Assembly (NCBI GenBank): GCA_052034255.1
Contig: JBPOIU010000021.1
Location: 1 to 64,000 of the forward strand
From: JADJEK01 sp052034255
GTDB lineage: Bacteria; Planctomycetota; B15-G4; JADJEK01
DNA length: 64,000 nucleotides
Reading direction: 5' to 3'
Below the pieces are notes generated by a model, which was not told where the DNA came from, ran no database searches, and was given only the letters and a program-made list of their open reading frames with translations. The translations under genes were made by a program, and so were the position numbers. This document shows positions 40,869 through 50,628 of the stretch, one piece after another; position 1 is the stretch's first letter; each line of letters starts with the position of its first letter.

Positions 40869-42449
40869 GTGTTCGCGACCGTTCGAGGCGCCGCCAGAGG
40901 GTTCGTCGTGGCTTCGTCGACCAAGACAGCTCCAGCAGCGATCCACGTCGCCAAGCCGTCGATCCTCGAGTCGCGCTTCCTGCGACGCTACTTCGTCGGT
41001 TTGGCGCGTGTCACGCAGGCGTTGGTCGACGTGCTCGCCGTCTTCGCCGCCTGCCTGACCGCGTACGCGATCTGGGCGCGCATGCAACCGCACACGCGCG
41101 TGCCGCCGCTCAGCGATTACCTACCGATCTTCGGCGGGATCGCGGCGATCGTTTTCCTGCTGTTCATCCAGTTCGGGATGTACCGCTCGCAGAAGTCGAT
41201 CCTGAACATCGAAGAGTTCAAGGGCGTGTTGAAGACGTGCGTGCTGGGCTTCCTGCTCGCCGTCGGTCTGCAGTTCGTGCTCGAGGAGTCCGCGATCGGC
41301 GGGCGCGGCGCCGCCAGTTCGCCGATGTGGCAGGTGCTGCTCGAACTGCACGAACAAGTCGCCGTGGTGCCCGCGAACACGTATTCGCGTTTCGTCGTGT
41401 TGCTGGCCTTCGTGCTCGCGTTCTTCTTCCTGTCGATCGAGCGCTGGGTGTCGTTCAAGTGCCTGCAGTACCTGCATCTGCGGGGCATCGGCACCAGCAA
41501 CATCCTGATCATCGGGACGGCGCAGCCGGCGCGCATCCTGCAAAAGCGCCTGTTCTTGTCGCCGCGCCTCGGGTTCAACCTGGTCGGATTCGTCGACGAC
41601 GACCCCGCGCTGGTCGGTCAGGCGATCGGCAAGTCGCGCGTCGTCGGGACGACGGACCGCTTGGTCGAGTTGGTGCAGCGCTTCAAGGTCGGTCAGGTCC
41701 TCGTCGCTTGCGCGGACATCGACAAGACGCGTCTCGCCGGCCTTGCGGAAACGTGTCGCGCGCTCGACGTCGAGATCGCGTTCATTCCGCCGTTCGTGCT
41801 GTCCGGCGATTTGCCGCCGCTGCGGCTGTCGTCGATCGAGCTGACGCCCGTGCTGACGTTCTCCCCGGTGAAGCCGGGTCCTGGGTATCGCTTCGGCAAG
41901 CGCCTGTGCGACATCCTCGCGTCCAGCTTCGGCCTGCTCGTGAACCTGCCGATGTTCGTGCTGCTGCCGATCCTGATCAAGCTCGAGAGTCCCGGTCCGG
42001 CGTTGTTCCGTCAAACGCGTGTCGGCAAGGACGGCAAGCCGTTCGAGATCCTGAAATTCCGCACGATGCGCGTCGACGCGCCGAAGTACGCGACGACGCC
42101 GCGCTCGGGCGACGATCCGCGACTGACGCGCCTCGGGAAGTTCTTGCGGCGCACCAGCATCGACGAGCTGCCGCAGCTGTTGAACGTGCTGCGCGGCGAC
42201 ATGAGCATCGTCGGACCGCGGCCGGAGATGCCGTTCATCGTCGACAATTACGACCCGTACGTGCGCCAGCGGTTGAACGCGAAGCCGGGCATGACCGGAC
42301 TGTGGCAGATCTCGCACGCGCGCGACGAGGACATCCACGAGAACGTCGATTACGACCTCTACTACGTGCAGCATCCTTCGTTGACGATGGACGTGATGGT
42401 CCTGATGCTGACGGTGTTCTCCGTGATGCGCGGCGTCGGCGCCCATTGA
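40869..42449 (+). CDS. Polyprenyl-phosphate sugar phosphotransferase (WbaP/WcaJ type)
   Basis: 526 residues, GTG start after GGGAG. Four N-terminal membrane helices (about 45-195), a CoA-binding-like Rossmann part (about 205-320) and a fifth membrane segment precede the catalytic domain (about 340-526). Active-site blocks are KFRTMRVDAPK, RRTSIDELPQLLNVLRGDMS and IVGPRPEMP. It should move a sugar phosphate from a UDP-sugar to undecaprenyl phosphate and so start an exopolysaccharide or O-antigen-like chain. Two glycosyltransferases follow. Confidence 0.92.
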   Translation: MFATVRGAARGFVVASSTKTAPAAIHVAKPSILESRFLRRYFVGLARVTQALVDVLAVFAACLTAYAIWARMQPHTRVPPLSDYLPIFGGIAAIVFLLFIQFGMYRSQKSILNIEEFKGVLKTCVLGFLLAVGLQFVLEESAIGGRGAASSPMWQVLLELHEQVAVVPANTYSRFVVLLAFVLAFFFLSIERWVSFKCLQYLHLRGIGTSNILIIGTAQPARILQKRLFLSPRLGFNLVGFVDDDPALVGQAIGKSRVVGTTDRLVELVQRFKVGQVLVACADIDKTRLAGLAETCRALDVEIAFIPPFVLSGDLPPLRLSSIELTPVLTFSPVKPGPGYRFGKRLCDILASSFGLLVNLPMFVLLPILIKLESPGPALFRQTRVGKDGKPFEILKFRTMRVDAPKYATTPRSGDDPRLTRLGKFLRRTSIDELPQLLNVLRGDMSIVGPRPEMPFIVDNYDPYVRQRLNAKPGMTGLWQISHARDEDIHENVDYDLYYVQHPSLTMDVMVLMLTVFSVMRGVGAH

Positions 42450-42504
42450 GTCGCGACGTGGTCACGATGCGCGCAATGCTCGAACGAACGGAACAGGTGC
42501 GGCG

Positions 42505-43680
42505 TTGACGGCGGCTTCGGGCGCCTTGCGCGTCGCTCAAGTCATGGAATGCACGATCGGCGGCACGCGCCGGCACATCCGCGAACTGTCGTGCGGACTG
42601 GCCGGGCGCGGACTCGACGTGACGTTGTTCGCGTCCGCGGAACGTGACTCGACCTTTCGGGACGACTTGCGCACGATCGCGGAACGCGGCGTCCGCGTGG
42701 TCGAGCTGCCGATGGTGCGCGCGATCACGCCGCGACTCGATCTGGCACAAACACTGCGGCTTCGAACCGAGTTCAAGGGTGGACGCTTCGACGTCGTCCA
42801 CACGCACTCGAGCAAAGCCGGAGCGCTCGGCCGCACGGCGGCGCTGCTGATTTCGCCGCGGCCGCGTCTCGTCCACACTCCGCACACGTTCGCGTTCAAC
42901 TTCACGGCGCAGTTCTCGGCCTTCAAGCGCCGGCTGTTCCTCGACATCGAGCGCGCGCTCGGTCGGCGTACCGATCGCATGGTGCACGTCTCGGCGTCCG
43001 AGAAGACCGAAGGCCTGGCGCTTCGCATCGTGCCGGAGGACCGAGCGGTCGTGATCGAGAACGGCATCGACGCGACTGCGTACGAACGTGGGGACCGCTC
43101 ACGCGTGCGTTCCGAGTGGGGGATCGACGACGACACGTTCGTGATCGGAACCGTCGGGCTGTTGAACGAGGCCAAAGGGCACGGCGATCTGATCGAAGCC
43201 GTCGCGCAACTCGCGCCGCGACTGCCGAACGTGCGAGCGATGATCGTCGGTGAAGGCGACCTTCGACCCGCGTTGGAGCAGCAAATCCAGAGTCGGGGGG
43301 TTGCCGGAATCGTGCGGTTGCTCGGTTATCGCCGCGACGTTCCCGACGTGATGGCGGGGTTCGACGCGTTCTGTCTGCCGTCGCTCTGGGAAGGCTTGCC
43401 GTACGTCGTGCTCGAAGCGCAAGCGACCGGACTCGCGACGATCGTCAGCGACGTGAACGGCAGCCGCGACATCGTGCGCGCCGACGAAACCGGATTGGTC
43501 ACTCCGCCGTCCGATCCCGCGGCACTGGCTCGCGCGATCGAGCGCTTGGTGGTCGACCGCGACCTCCGCGCGCGGCTGGCCGCCGCGGGTCGACGACGCG
43601 TGACCTCGCACTATGCTCTCGCGCGCATGATCGACGAACACGTCGCGCTGTATTCGAGTCTCGTCAGTGGGGGCGTATGA
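42505..43680 (+). CDS. Glycosyltransferase, GT4 family
   Basis: 391 residues. TTG 42505 is the only plausible start, with AGGTG at 42495-42499. The GT-B fold has an N-terminal half with HTHSSKAGALGRTAA and a C-terminal half with GLLNEAKGHGDLIEAV and the nucleotide-sugar motif SLWEGLPYVVLEA (E-x7-E). It probably adds a sugar to the lipid-linked intermediate started by the preceding gene. Its stop overlaps the next start (ATGA at 43677-43680). Confidence 0.88.
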   Translation: MTAASGALRVAQVMECTIGGTRRHIRELSCGLAGRGLDVTLFASAERDSTFRDDLRTIAERGVRVVELPMVRAITPRLDLAQTLRLRTEFKGGRFDVVHTHSSKAGALGRTAALLISPRPRLVHTPHTFAFNFTAQFSAFKRRLFLDIERALGRRTDRMVHVSASEKTEGLALRIVPEDRAVVIENGIDATAYERGDRSRVRSEWGIDDDTFVIGTVGLLNEAKGHGDLIEAVAQLAPRLPNVRAMIVGEGDLRPALEQQIQSRGVAGIVRLLGYRRDVPDVMAGFDAFCLPSLWEGLPYVVLEAQATGLATIVSDVNGSRDIVRADETGLVTPPSDPAALARAIERLVVDRDLRARLAAAGRRRVTSHYALARMIDEHVALYSSLVSGGV

Positions 43681-44831
43681 CGGCGAACGAAGCGATGCGG
43701 CCGCGCCGTGTCCTCATGGTGGTCACGACGCTGGACGTCGGAGGCGCGGAGAAGCACCTGCTGCTGTTGACGCAGGGCTTGATCGAGCGCGGAGTCCACG
43801 TCGACCTGGCGTACTTGAAGGGGCAAGGCACGTTGATCGGCGCGTTCGAGCGCCTCGGTGCGCGCGTGACGAAAGTGTCGTTCGAGGGCAAGGGCGAGTT
43901 GTGGTCGGCGATCCGCGGCCTCTCGCGCTTGATCCGCGCGGGTGACTACGACGTCGTCCACACGCACCTCCTGAAAGCCGACGTCGTCGGCGCCGCGGCG
44001 AGCGCGCTCGCGGGGCATCGCTGTCTGGTCGCGTCGAAGCACAACGAAGAGCAGGTGCTGAAGAAGCCGCTCGTCGGCTGGGTGCACGGCTGGGTCTCGC
44101 GCCGCGCGCGGCGCGTCATCGCCCTGTCGGACTACGTGCTCGACTTCGTCGCATCCGCCGGGCGTTGCCCGCGCGATCGCTTGCGGCGCGTGTACTACGG
44201 ACTGGATCCCGTCCGATTCGAACACGGGGACGCCACGGCAGTGCTCCGTGAGCTCGGACTGGCGCCGACCACGCACGTCGCACTGTGCGCCGCTCGCTTC
44301 CACCCGCAGAAAGATCACGCGTCGTTGTTCCGAGCCGCGCGCCGCGTGCGCGATGCGGGCCTCGACTTCCGCTTGCTGCTCGCTGGCGACGATCCGTTCT
44401 ACGGCCTGCGTCCCGGGTTCGAGCAGCTCGCGCGCGACCTCGGCGTCGGCGATCACATCCTGTTCCTCGGGATCCGCCACGACATCCCGAACTTGCTCGC
44501 GGCGGCCGACCTCTTCATCCTGCCGTCGCTGTACGAAGGTCTCGGGCTGGTTTTCCTCGAAGCCATGTCGGCCAGCCGCCCGGTGATCTCGACCGCGGCC
44601 ACCGCCATCCCCGAAGTCGTCGCGCACGAGTCGACGGGCTTGCTCGTTCCGGTCGGGGACGACGCGGCGCTCGCAGCGGCTTGGTTGCGGCTCGCAAACG
44701 ACGCCGAGCTCCGTGCTCGCTTCGGCAAGGCCGGCCGAGCGCGGGTCGACCAAGCGTTCTTGTTGCCGCGGATGATCGACGAAACGCTGGCCGTCTACCG
44801 CGAAGCGTTGGCGTCCGCCTTTGGTGGATGA
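43677..44831 (+). CDS. Glycosyltransferase, GT4 family
   Basis: 384 residues, translationally coupled to the preceding glycosyltransferase by a 4-base overlap. N-terminal LDVGGAEKHLLLLTQGL and HTHLLKADVVGAAAS, C-terminal ARFHPQKDHASLFRAA and SLYEGLGLVFLEAMSAS. The donor and acceptor are unknown. With the two upstream genes it forms a short polysaccharide-assembly unit lacking flippase and polymerase genes, which must lie elsewhere. Confidence 0.88.
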   Translation: MTANEAMRPRRVLMVVTTLDVGGAEKHLLLLTQGLIERGVHVDLAYLKGQGTLIGAFERLGARVTKVSFEGKGELWSAIRGLSRLIRAGDYDVVHTHLLKADVVGAAASALAGHRCLVASKHNEEQVLKKPLVGWVHGWVSRRARRVIALSDYVLDFVASAGRCPRDRLRRVYYGLDPVRFEHGDATAVLRELGLAPTTHVALCAARFHPQKDHASLFRAARRVRDAGLDFRLLLAGDDPFYGLRPGFEQLARDLGVGDHILFLGIRHDIPNLLAAADLFILPSLYEGLGLVFLEAMSASRPVISTAATAIPEVVAHESTGLLVPVGDDAALAAAWLRLANDAELRARFGKAGRARVDQAFLLPRMIDETLAVYREALASAFGG

Positions 44832-45147
44832 CGGCGCGTCGATCGAACGGCGCGATGCGTGGGCGGAACGATCGGGGCTACGGCTTCCGCCCGTCTGTGC
44901 CGAAGTTGCCCACTGACGCGGGGCGCGGGCCACGCTTCGATCGATCGCGCGGGTCGAGCGCAAACGTCGACGTTTCCCCGACCGCTGCGTTCCAGCGCTG
45001 GATCGGGCAGATTCGAGATCCCATCGCCCCGAATGTTGGCCTATTCATGGCGGGGCCGTCAGAATCGGCACACGCCGTGCGAACGACCGCGACGCGCTCG
45101 CGAGTGCCCTTCGCGTCGCGGCGCAACCCCTCGGAGAACAGCAGATC
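44832..45147 (+). other. Gap upstream of the S49 protease
   Basis: No gene is recognised in these 316 bases. A possible promoter lies at 45036-45065. The remainder is plain GC-rich DNA. Confidence 0.5.
45036..45065 (+). promoter_or_regulatory. Possible promoter of the S49 protease gene
   Basis: TTGGCC (45036-45041) and CAGAAT (45060-45065), spacer 18 bases, about 75 bases before the start codon. Confidence 0.35.
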
Positions 45148-46971
45148 ATGAAGTCGAAGACCGTAGCGGCGCTGTGCCTTGCACTGACCGCGATCCTCCC
45201 TGCGACTCAGACCTTCGCTCGAACCGGCGAAGAAAGCGGCACCAACGCGGCGACGAAGCCGGCCAAGGCGAAGGTCGTCGAGCTGAAGCTCGGTGGTTTC
45301 GGTGAAGACCCGAAGCCGCAGAATCCGTTCGGTCCGTCGCCGATGAACTTCCGCGCGAAGCTGAAGATGCTGCAGCAGCTCGCGGCCGACCCGGCGGTCA
45401 CGGGAGTCGTCCTGAAGGTGAACGGCTCCCCGGACTTCGCGCGCAGCCTCGACGTGATGCACGAGCTCCGCCGTGTGAAGTCGGCGGGCAAGAAGGTGGC
45501 CTGCTACCTCGAAACCGTCGATCAGCGGACGCTGATGTTCGCGTCGCTGTCCGACGTGCTCGCCGTGCCGCCCTCGGGCGCGATCATGCTCGAGGGGCTG
45601 AACGCCGAGATCATGTACATGCGTGATCTGCTCGAGATGCTGAACGTGAAGGTCCACGTGCTGCACGTCGGCGAGTTCAAGACCGCGTACGAAGAGCTGA
45701 CCAAGCCCGGCATGACGCCCGAGCAGCGCAAGACGCTCGAGGCGATCCTGGACGAGCAGTATCAGCAGATGGTCGCGACGATCGCCGAGAACCGCGGCAT
45801 GGCGGCCCAAGCGGTCGAGTCGATGTTCGACAAGGTCATGATCCAGCCGGACGACGCGAAGGCCGCGGGGCTCATCTCGCACGTCGCGTACGAAGATCAA
45901 TTCGATGCACAGTGCGAGCGCCTCTTCGGCGGACCGTTCGATCTCGACAAGAAGTACGGCCGCACGCAGGGCGAGGACATCGAGAAGATGCTCGAGAACC
46001 CGTTCGGCGTGTTCCAGCTGATCGGGAAGATGATGAAGCCGCAGGAAGCAGACCTGCCGGCCGAACCGCGGATCGCGGTCATCTACGCGACCGGCGCGAT
46101 CACGAGCGGCAAGTCGCAGTCGGGCTTCGACGGCGAAGTGTCGTCGATGGGCTCGGAGACGATCGTCGCGGCCCTCGAGAAGGCGCGGAACGACGACTGG
46201 GTCAAGGCGGTCGTGTTGCGCGTGAACAGCCCGGGTGGCTCGGCGCTGGCCAGCGACATGATCTGGCGCGCCGTCGAACGCGTGCGCGAGAAGAAGCCGA
46301 TCATCTCGTCGATGGGCAGCGTCGCGGCATCGGGCGGCTACTGGATCTCGATGGGCTGCGATCGGATCATGGCGCAGCCGTCGACGATCACGGGCTCGAT
46401 CGGCGTCGTGTCGATGCTGCCGGACGTCTCGGGTGTCATGAAGCGCTTCGGGGTCAAGGTCGAGACCGTGGGCAAGGGTCCGCGCGTCGCCGAACTGTCG
46501 ATGATGGGCACGGGTCCGAGCGAGTTCCTGAAGAACCTGATCACGACGTCGATGCAGGACACGTACCAGGAGTTCCTGACCAAGGCGGCGAACGGCCGAA
46601 AGACCACGAAGGACGCCATCGACGCGATCGCGCGCGGTCGCGTGTGGACCGGTCGTCAGGCGCTCGACCTGAACTTGGTCGATCGCCTGGGCAGCTTCGA
46701 AGACGCGATCGCCTGGGCGTGCGAACTCGGTGGCAACCTCGATCCGAAGACGACGGGCGTCGTCGAGTATCCGAATGCGCCGAACTTCCTCGAGCAGTTC
46801 CAGGACCAGATGGACGAGATGACGCTCGCGCAGATCGTCGTCCAGCGCGGTCTGATCGAACTCGGCTTCGGTGACCTGGTCGCCGTCGCGCACGCGTGGC
46901 GCAACCCGAGCCGAACCTGGAGCAAGGAAAACGTGATGGCGCTGCTGCCGTTCACCGTGTCGATCCGCTGA
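45148..46971 (+). CDS. sppA: Signal peptide peptidase SppA, long (67K) type, S49
   Basis: 607 residues. A signal sequence (1-25) is followed by two tandem S49 domains. The general-base Lys is K178 in the N-terminal half (GEFKTAYEEL), and the nucleophile Ser is S395 in the C-terminal half (MGSVAASGGYW), the split dyad of Escherichia coli SppA. It should degrade cleaved signal peptides in the membrane. The second domain has VLRVNSPGGSALASD. Cleavage of the N-terminal segment instead of retention as an anchor is possible. Two tandem hairpins follow the gene. Confidence 0.9.
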   Translation: MKSKTVAALCLALTAILPATQTFARTGEESGTNAATKPAKAKVVELKLGGFGEDPKPQNPFGPSPMNFRAKLKMLQQLAADPAVTGVVLKVNGSPDFARSLDVMHELRRVKSAGKKVACYLETVDQRTLMFASLSDVLAVPPSGAIMLEGLNAEIMYMRDLLEMLNVKVHVLHVGEFKTAYEELTKPGMTPEQRKTLEAILDEQYQQMVATIAENRGMAAQAVESMFDKVMIQPDDAKAAGLISHVAYEDQFDAQCERLFGGPFDLDKKYGRTQGEDIEKMLENPFGVFQLIGKMMKPQEADLPAEPRIAVIYATGAITSGKSQSGFDGEVSSMGSETIVAALEKARNDDWVKAVVLRVNSPGGSALASDMIWRAVERVREKKPIISSMGSVAASGGYWISMGCDRIMAQPSTITGSIGVVSMLPDVSGVMKRFGVKVETVGKGPRVAELSMMGTGPSEFLKNLITTSMQDTYQEFLTKAANGRKTTKDAIDAIARGRVWTGRQALDLNLVDRLGSFEDAIAWACELGGNLDPKTTGVVEYPNAPNFLEQFQDQMDEMTLAQIVVQRGLIELGFGDLVAVAHAWRNPSRTWSKENVMALLPFTVSIR

Positions 46972-46977
46972 CCTGCA

Positions 46978-47018
46978 CCGTCCGAGAGTCGTCGCGTACA
47001 GCGACGATGCTCGGACGG
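46978..47018 (+). terminator. First of two hairpins after sppA
   Basis: An 18-bp stem with one 2-base mismatch (46978-46995 with 47001-47018) and loop GTACA, six bases after the stop. No T run follows. Confidence 0.45.
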
Positions 47019-47071
47019 AGTCGATCCCGCACCCGGTGTCCGACCGGCGCGAGGACTTCTGAAGCGGAACG

Positions 47072-47121
47072 CGAGCGGTCCGCATCACTCCGTGAAGGGG
47101 TGGTGCGGACCGCTCGTCTTG
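47072..47121 (+). terminator. Second hairpin after sppA
   Basis: A 20-bp stem including G-T pairs (47072-47091 with 47097-47116), loop GTGAA, followed by TCTT. Likely the main terminator of the sppA transcript. Confidence 0.6.
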
Positions 47122-47134
47122 CACGTCAGGGGGC

Positions 47135-50100
47135 ATGACCGAGCGGATAAGCTCCCATCCTCGATTCAGGCGCGACGAGGGCGGCTCCGTGCAGTGTTTG
47201 GTGATCGGCTTCTGCCTCGCGCTCGGACACTTCGCCGAGGGTGCGAACGATCGCATTCCCCTCAGTGCGAATCACGAGGTGGACGTCGAGATCCCATCCG
47301 ACGGGCCGGACATCACGACCGAGCGGCTGCGTCCACACGCGGAGTTCGGTCCGCTCCGAGGTGTCGAGGTCGATTTCATCGTCGATGCGCCGGGCGTGTA
47401 CACGATCGAAGCGCGTGCGATTTCGTGCGATGCCTATTTGATCCTGCGCGACCCGGATGGAGCGGTCGTCGCGGAAGACGACAATGGCTGGCTGAACACG
47501 CAGCCACGCATCGTCACGGAGTGCTCGCGCGCCGGCACGTATCGGGTGGGTGTCGGGACGTGGCGTGAATGGAGCAGCCCATGCACGATTCGCGTGTTGG
47601 CGGGGCGCCCCACGGACCGGAGCCCAGCGGAGCGCCGCGAGGCAGCGCTGTTGGACGCGCATGCATGCGCACGCGAAGCCGACGCGTCGTTCGGGGAAGC
47701 GGACTCCAGAACCGCGTGGAGCATTCACGCGCTCGGGCTGGTGCAGCAGGCACAGGGGCGATTCGTCGATGCGGAGGCGTCCTTTCGAAAGGCTGCCGCG
47801 ATTCGGGATTCTGTCCTCGGTGAGCGACACCGCGATTCGATGGAAAGCTGGAACTCGGTCGCTGTCGTTCTGAACCGACAGGGCCGATGCGTCGAGGCCG
47901 AGAAGGAACATCGACGAGTCCTCGATCGGCGCGAGCGATTCCTTGGGCCACGCGACATCGATACGGCCGGGAGCCACGGTGGAGTGGGTGTCGCCCTCGC
48001 GGGGCAAGGATGCTTCGGTGACGCGGAGAAGTGCTTCCGGACGGCGTTTGAGATCAACTTGGAGGTTCTGGGCGCGGACCACACCTCGACCGTCGGTTCG
48101 CTCTACAACTTGGCCGAAGTGCTCGCGCGTCAGCTTCGGTGGGCCGAAGCAGAGGGGTTGCCTCGGCGGGTCTTGGATTTCCGGATGCGCGAGGATCCGC
48201 CGGTCCCGATGGAGCTGGTCAATTCTCAGCTGGGGTTGGGGGGTGCGCTCGCTGCGCAAGGGCGCGTCGAAGAAGCGATCGAATGGCTCCGTAGCGCGCT
48301 CGCGTTGAGTACGCGGGAACTCGGCCCGACGCACCCCGCGACCGTGGGATCGAAACTTCGACTCGGGATGTCACTGGAGTCGTTCGGGCGAACGGACGAA
48401 GCCGAACCGCTCCTCCGTTCCGCCCTCGATGATTACGAACACAGCCCCGGCCCCGCGTCCGCGAAGTGGGCGGAAGCGGCAAGCGCCCTTGCTGTGACGC
48501 TCATCAAAGCTGGTCGGCAGGCCGAAGGCGACGCGTGGATGGAGAGGTCGTTGAACGTGCGTGTTGCGTTGCGGGGGAATGCGAGCGCGGACGATCCCGG
48601 CCTCGTGTCGACTCGAGCTGCGCTCGCGTATCGCAAGCAGTCGATCGCCGAAGCGGAGGCGTTGTTCCGACGCGCGTTGGCAAACTGCACGACGACGAAC
48701 ATCTCCCTGGCGTCGCCGCGTTGTTTCATCCTGGGATCTCTCGTGCGCATCCTCGCGGCCGATGCTCGCATCGAGGAAGCCGCCGCTCTGCAGCGAGAGC
48801 TCTTCACCTCGGACGTCGAATACGGAATTCGGGAAGCATGCGTTTCTCCACGCGACGTGCGAGCCAGCCGGACTCTAGGTGCTCGTGACGAGCTGTTCAG
48901 GCTCATCACCCTTGAAGCGGATCGATCCGCAGCGTTCGATGACGTCGCGCGTTGGAAAGGGCTCACGTACCGCGTTGCGGCCGAGGCTCGCAGATCCACC
49001 AGTCAGTCGGGAGGTTCGGAGGCTCTCGAGGAGCTCTTGCGGCAAGATCGCAACTTGTCCGGCAGGATGTCGATGCTCGCATTTGGACGCGAGCCGATGC
49101 GCGTCGAAGACCGTCGATCTCGATTGGCGGAACTCCAAGAACGACGTCGTGCCGTCGAGCGGGAGATCGCGCTCCTTCGTGGCATGCGGGGCGACCTCGA
49201 CGGAACGAGCCGAGGGGACATCGAGTCGGCGCTCGACGAATCGACCGCATACGTCGATTTCCTCGTGTGGTCACCCTGCCGCCTGGGGACCGTGGCCGAC
49301 GGCAGGATGCAGTTCGACGCGTGGGAGCCGCCGCGCGTTGCCGCTTGGATCGTTCGCGGCGCACCGGGAAGAACCAAGTACGTGGACTTGGGACTCGAAT
49401 CCGAGCTTGATGCGGCCCTGCTCGACGCACTGGCCGAAATCGCACCCAGCTTGCGCGGGCGACCGGTAGCGGTCAGCAGTCGCGAACAGAGTTCGGCAGC
49501 GATGCTGGCGTTGAGACGAGCGCTGTGGGATCCACTCGCCGCGCATCTCGACGGAGTGACTCATCTCATCGTGTCGCCGGACGGCCAGATCGCCGAGTTT
49601 CCGTTCGATGCGATCGACATCGGACGAGGACTTCGTTTGATCGAAGCGATGAACGTGACGTTCGTCTCCGACCCGGGCTCCTTGCACGACCTCTTGCGTG
49701 GGGCGAATCGAGAGCGGGGTACCGCACCTTCACTTCTCGCCGTTGGAGGAGTCTCCTTCGATGGTCGAGCGGATGCCGTCGCGTCGAGTCCGATTCCTCG
49801 AGACGATCGGGAGTCCGTCGACGACGGACGTGGGTTCACGCAGACTTGGGGCGCACTTCCATGGACCCGAGTCGAGGTCGAGTCCGTGATGACGCTGTTC
49901 CGTCGTTCGCACGCCGCTGACGTGAACGTCCTTCCGTTGACGGGTTCGGAAGCCACCGAGGATGCGGTCAAGCGCCACGCACCAGGGCGCACTCTGCTCC
50001 ACTTCGCGACGCACGGGTTCTATCAGCGCGCAGGGCTGCGGTCGGTGTGGGCTTCGTATGACCCAGTGCGCCAGGCCAGGGCGGACGAGTTCATCCAATG

Positions 50101-50572
50101 GTCCGAAGCTCAGAACGAAACCATCGAACTCGCGGAACCCGAAACCGCGGTGTCACCGGGATTTCTCACGGGGCTTGTGTTCGCAGCAGCCAACGGCCCG
50201 TCGACCGCGGTCGGAGCGGATGACGGAATTCTCACGGCCGACGAAATCGAGAGACTCGACTTGAGGGCCTGTGAATTGGCCGTGCTTTCGGCGTGCGAAA
50301 CCGCGCTGGGCGCGGAGAGCCCCGGTGAGGGGCTCTGTTCGTTGCGGCGTGCATTCGGGAGTGCTGGCGCACGAGCGATCGTCTCGACGTTCTGGCAGGT
50401 GGACGATGCCGCGACGCTTGAACTCATGACCGAGTTCTATCGTCGACTGCTCGATCAGAAGCAATCGCCCGCGACGGCGTTGCGCGGAGCAAAGCTCCAT
50501 CTGTTGCGGAACACGGAATGGAATGAGCCTCGACACTGGGCAGCGTTCACGCTTGCGGGAGACTGGCGCTGA
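47135..50572 (+). CDS. TPR-CHAT protein with N-terminal PPC-like domain
   Basis: 1,145 residues. The N-terminus has a basic segment then a hydrophobic stretch (19-34), so it is probably exported or membrane-anchored; GTG 47189 is an alternative start. Residues about 40-150 resemble a bacterial pre-peptidase C-terminal (PPC) beta sandwich. Eight or more tetratricopeptide repeats follow (about 165-560). The C-terminal CHAT domain (about 810-1145) is a caspase-like peptidase with dyad H960 in LLHFATHGFY and C1054 in LSACETALG. Substrate and trigger are unknown. It stands alone, with no CRISPR or defence gene nearby. Confidence 0.85.
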   Translation: MTERISSHPRFRRDEGGSVQCLVIGFCLALGHFAEGANDRIPLSANHEVDVEIPSDGPDITTERLRPHAEFGPLRGVEVDFIVDAPGVYTIEARAISCDAYLILRDPDGAVVAEDDNGWLNTQPRIVTECSRAGTYRVGVGTWREWSSPCTIRVLAGRPTDRSPAERREAALLDAHACAREADASFGEADSRTAWSIHALGLVQQAQGRFVDAEASFRKAAAIRDSVLGERHRDSMESWNSVAVVLNRQGRCVEAEKEHRRVLDRRERFLGPRDIDTAGSHGGVGVALAGQGCFGDAEKCFRTAFEINLEVLGADHTSTVGSLYNLAEVLARQLRWAEAEGLPRRVLDFRMREDPPVPMELVNSQLGLGGALAAQGRVEEAIEWLRSALALSTRELGPTHPATVGSKLRLGMSLESFGRTDEAEPLLRSALDDYEHSPGPASAKWAEAASALAVTLIKAGRQAEGDAWMERSLNVRVALRGNASADDPGLVSTRAALAYRKQSIAEAEALFRRALANCTTTNISLASPRCFILGSLVRILAADARIEEAAALQRELFTSDVEYGIREACVSPRDVRASRTLGARDELFRLITLEADRSAAFDDVARWKGLTYRVAAEARRSTSQSGGSEALEELLRQDRNLSGRMSMLAFGREPMRVEDRRSRLAELQERRRAVEREIALLRGMRGDLDGTSRGDIESALDESTAYVDFLVWSPCRLGTVADGRMQFDAWEPPRVAAWIVRGAPGRTKYVDLGLESELDAALLDALAEIAPSLRGRPVAVSSREQSSAAMLALRRALWDPLAAHLDGVTHLIVSPDGQIAEFPFDAIDIGRGLRLIEAMNVTFVSDPGSLHDLLRGANRERGTAPSLLAVGGVSFDGRADAVASSPIPRDDRESVDDGRGFTQTWGALPWTRVEVESVMTLFRRSHAADVNVLPLTGSEATEDAVKRHAPGRTLLHFATHGFYQRAGLRSVWASYDPVRQARADEFIQWSEAQNETIELAEPETAVSPGFLTGLVFAAANGPSTAVGADDGILTADEIERLDLRACELAVLSACETALGAESPGEGLCSLRRAFGSAGARAIVSTFWQVDDAATLELMTEFYRRLLDQKQSPATALRGAKLHLLRNTEWNEPRHWAAFTLAGDWR

Positions 50573-50584
50573 CCGACGGTGACT

Positions 50585-50606
50585 CGAACGGGTCGATGCC
50601 CGTTCG
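50585..50606. terminator. Bidirectional hairpin between convergent genes
   Basis: CGAACGGG and its inverse CCCGTTCG form a perfect 8-bp stem with loop TCGATG in the 56-base gap between the CHAT gene and the helicase. Confidence 0.4.
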
Positions 50607-50628
50607 CGGGCTCACTTGAGCCGTCGCC

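Noticed and set aside
47135..50572. CRISPR-associated Craspase identity for the CHAT protein
   Set aside because: No repeats, cas genes or gRAMP homologue in the window, and the N-terminus looks like an export signal.
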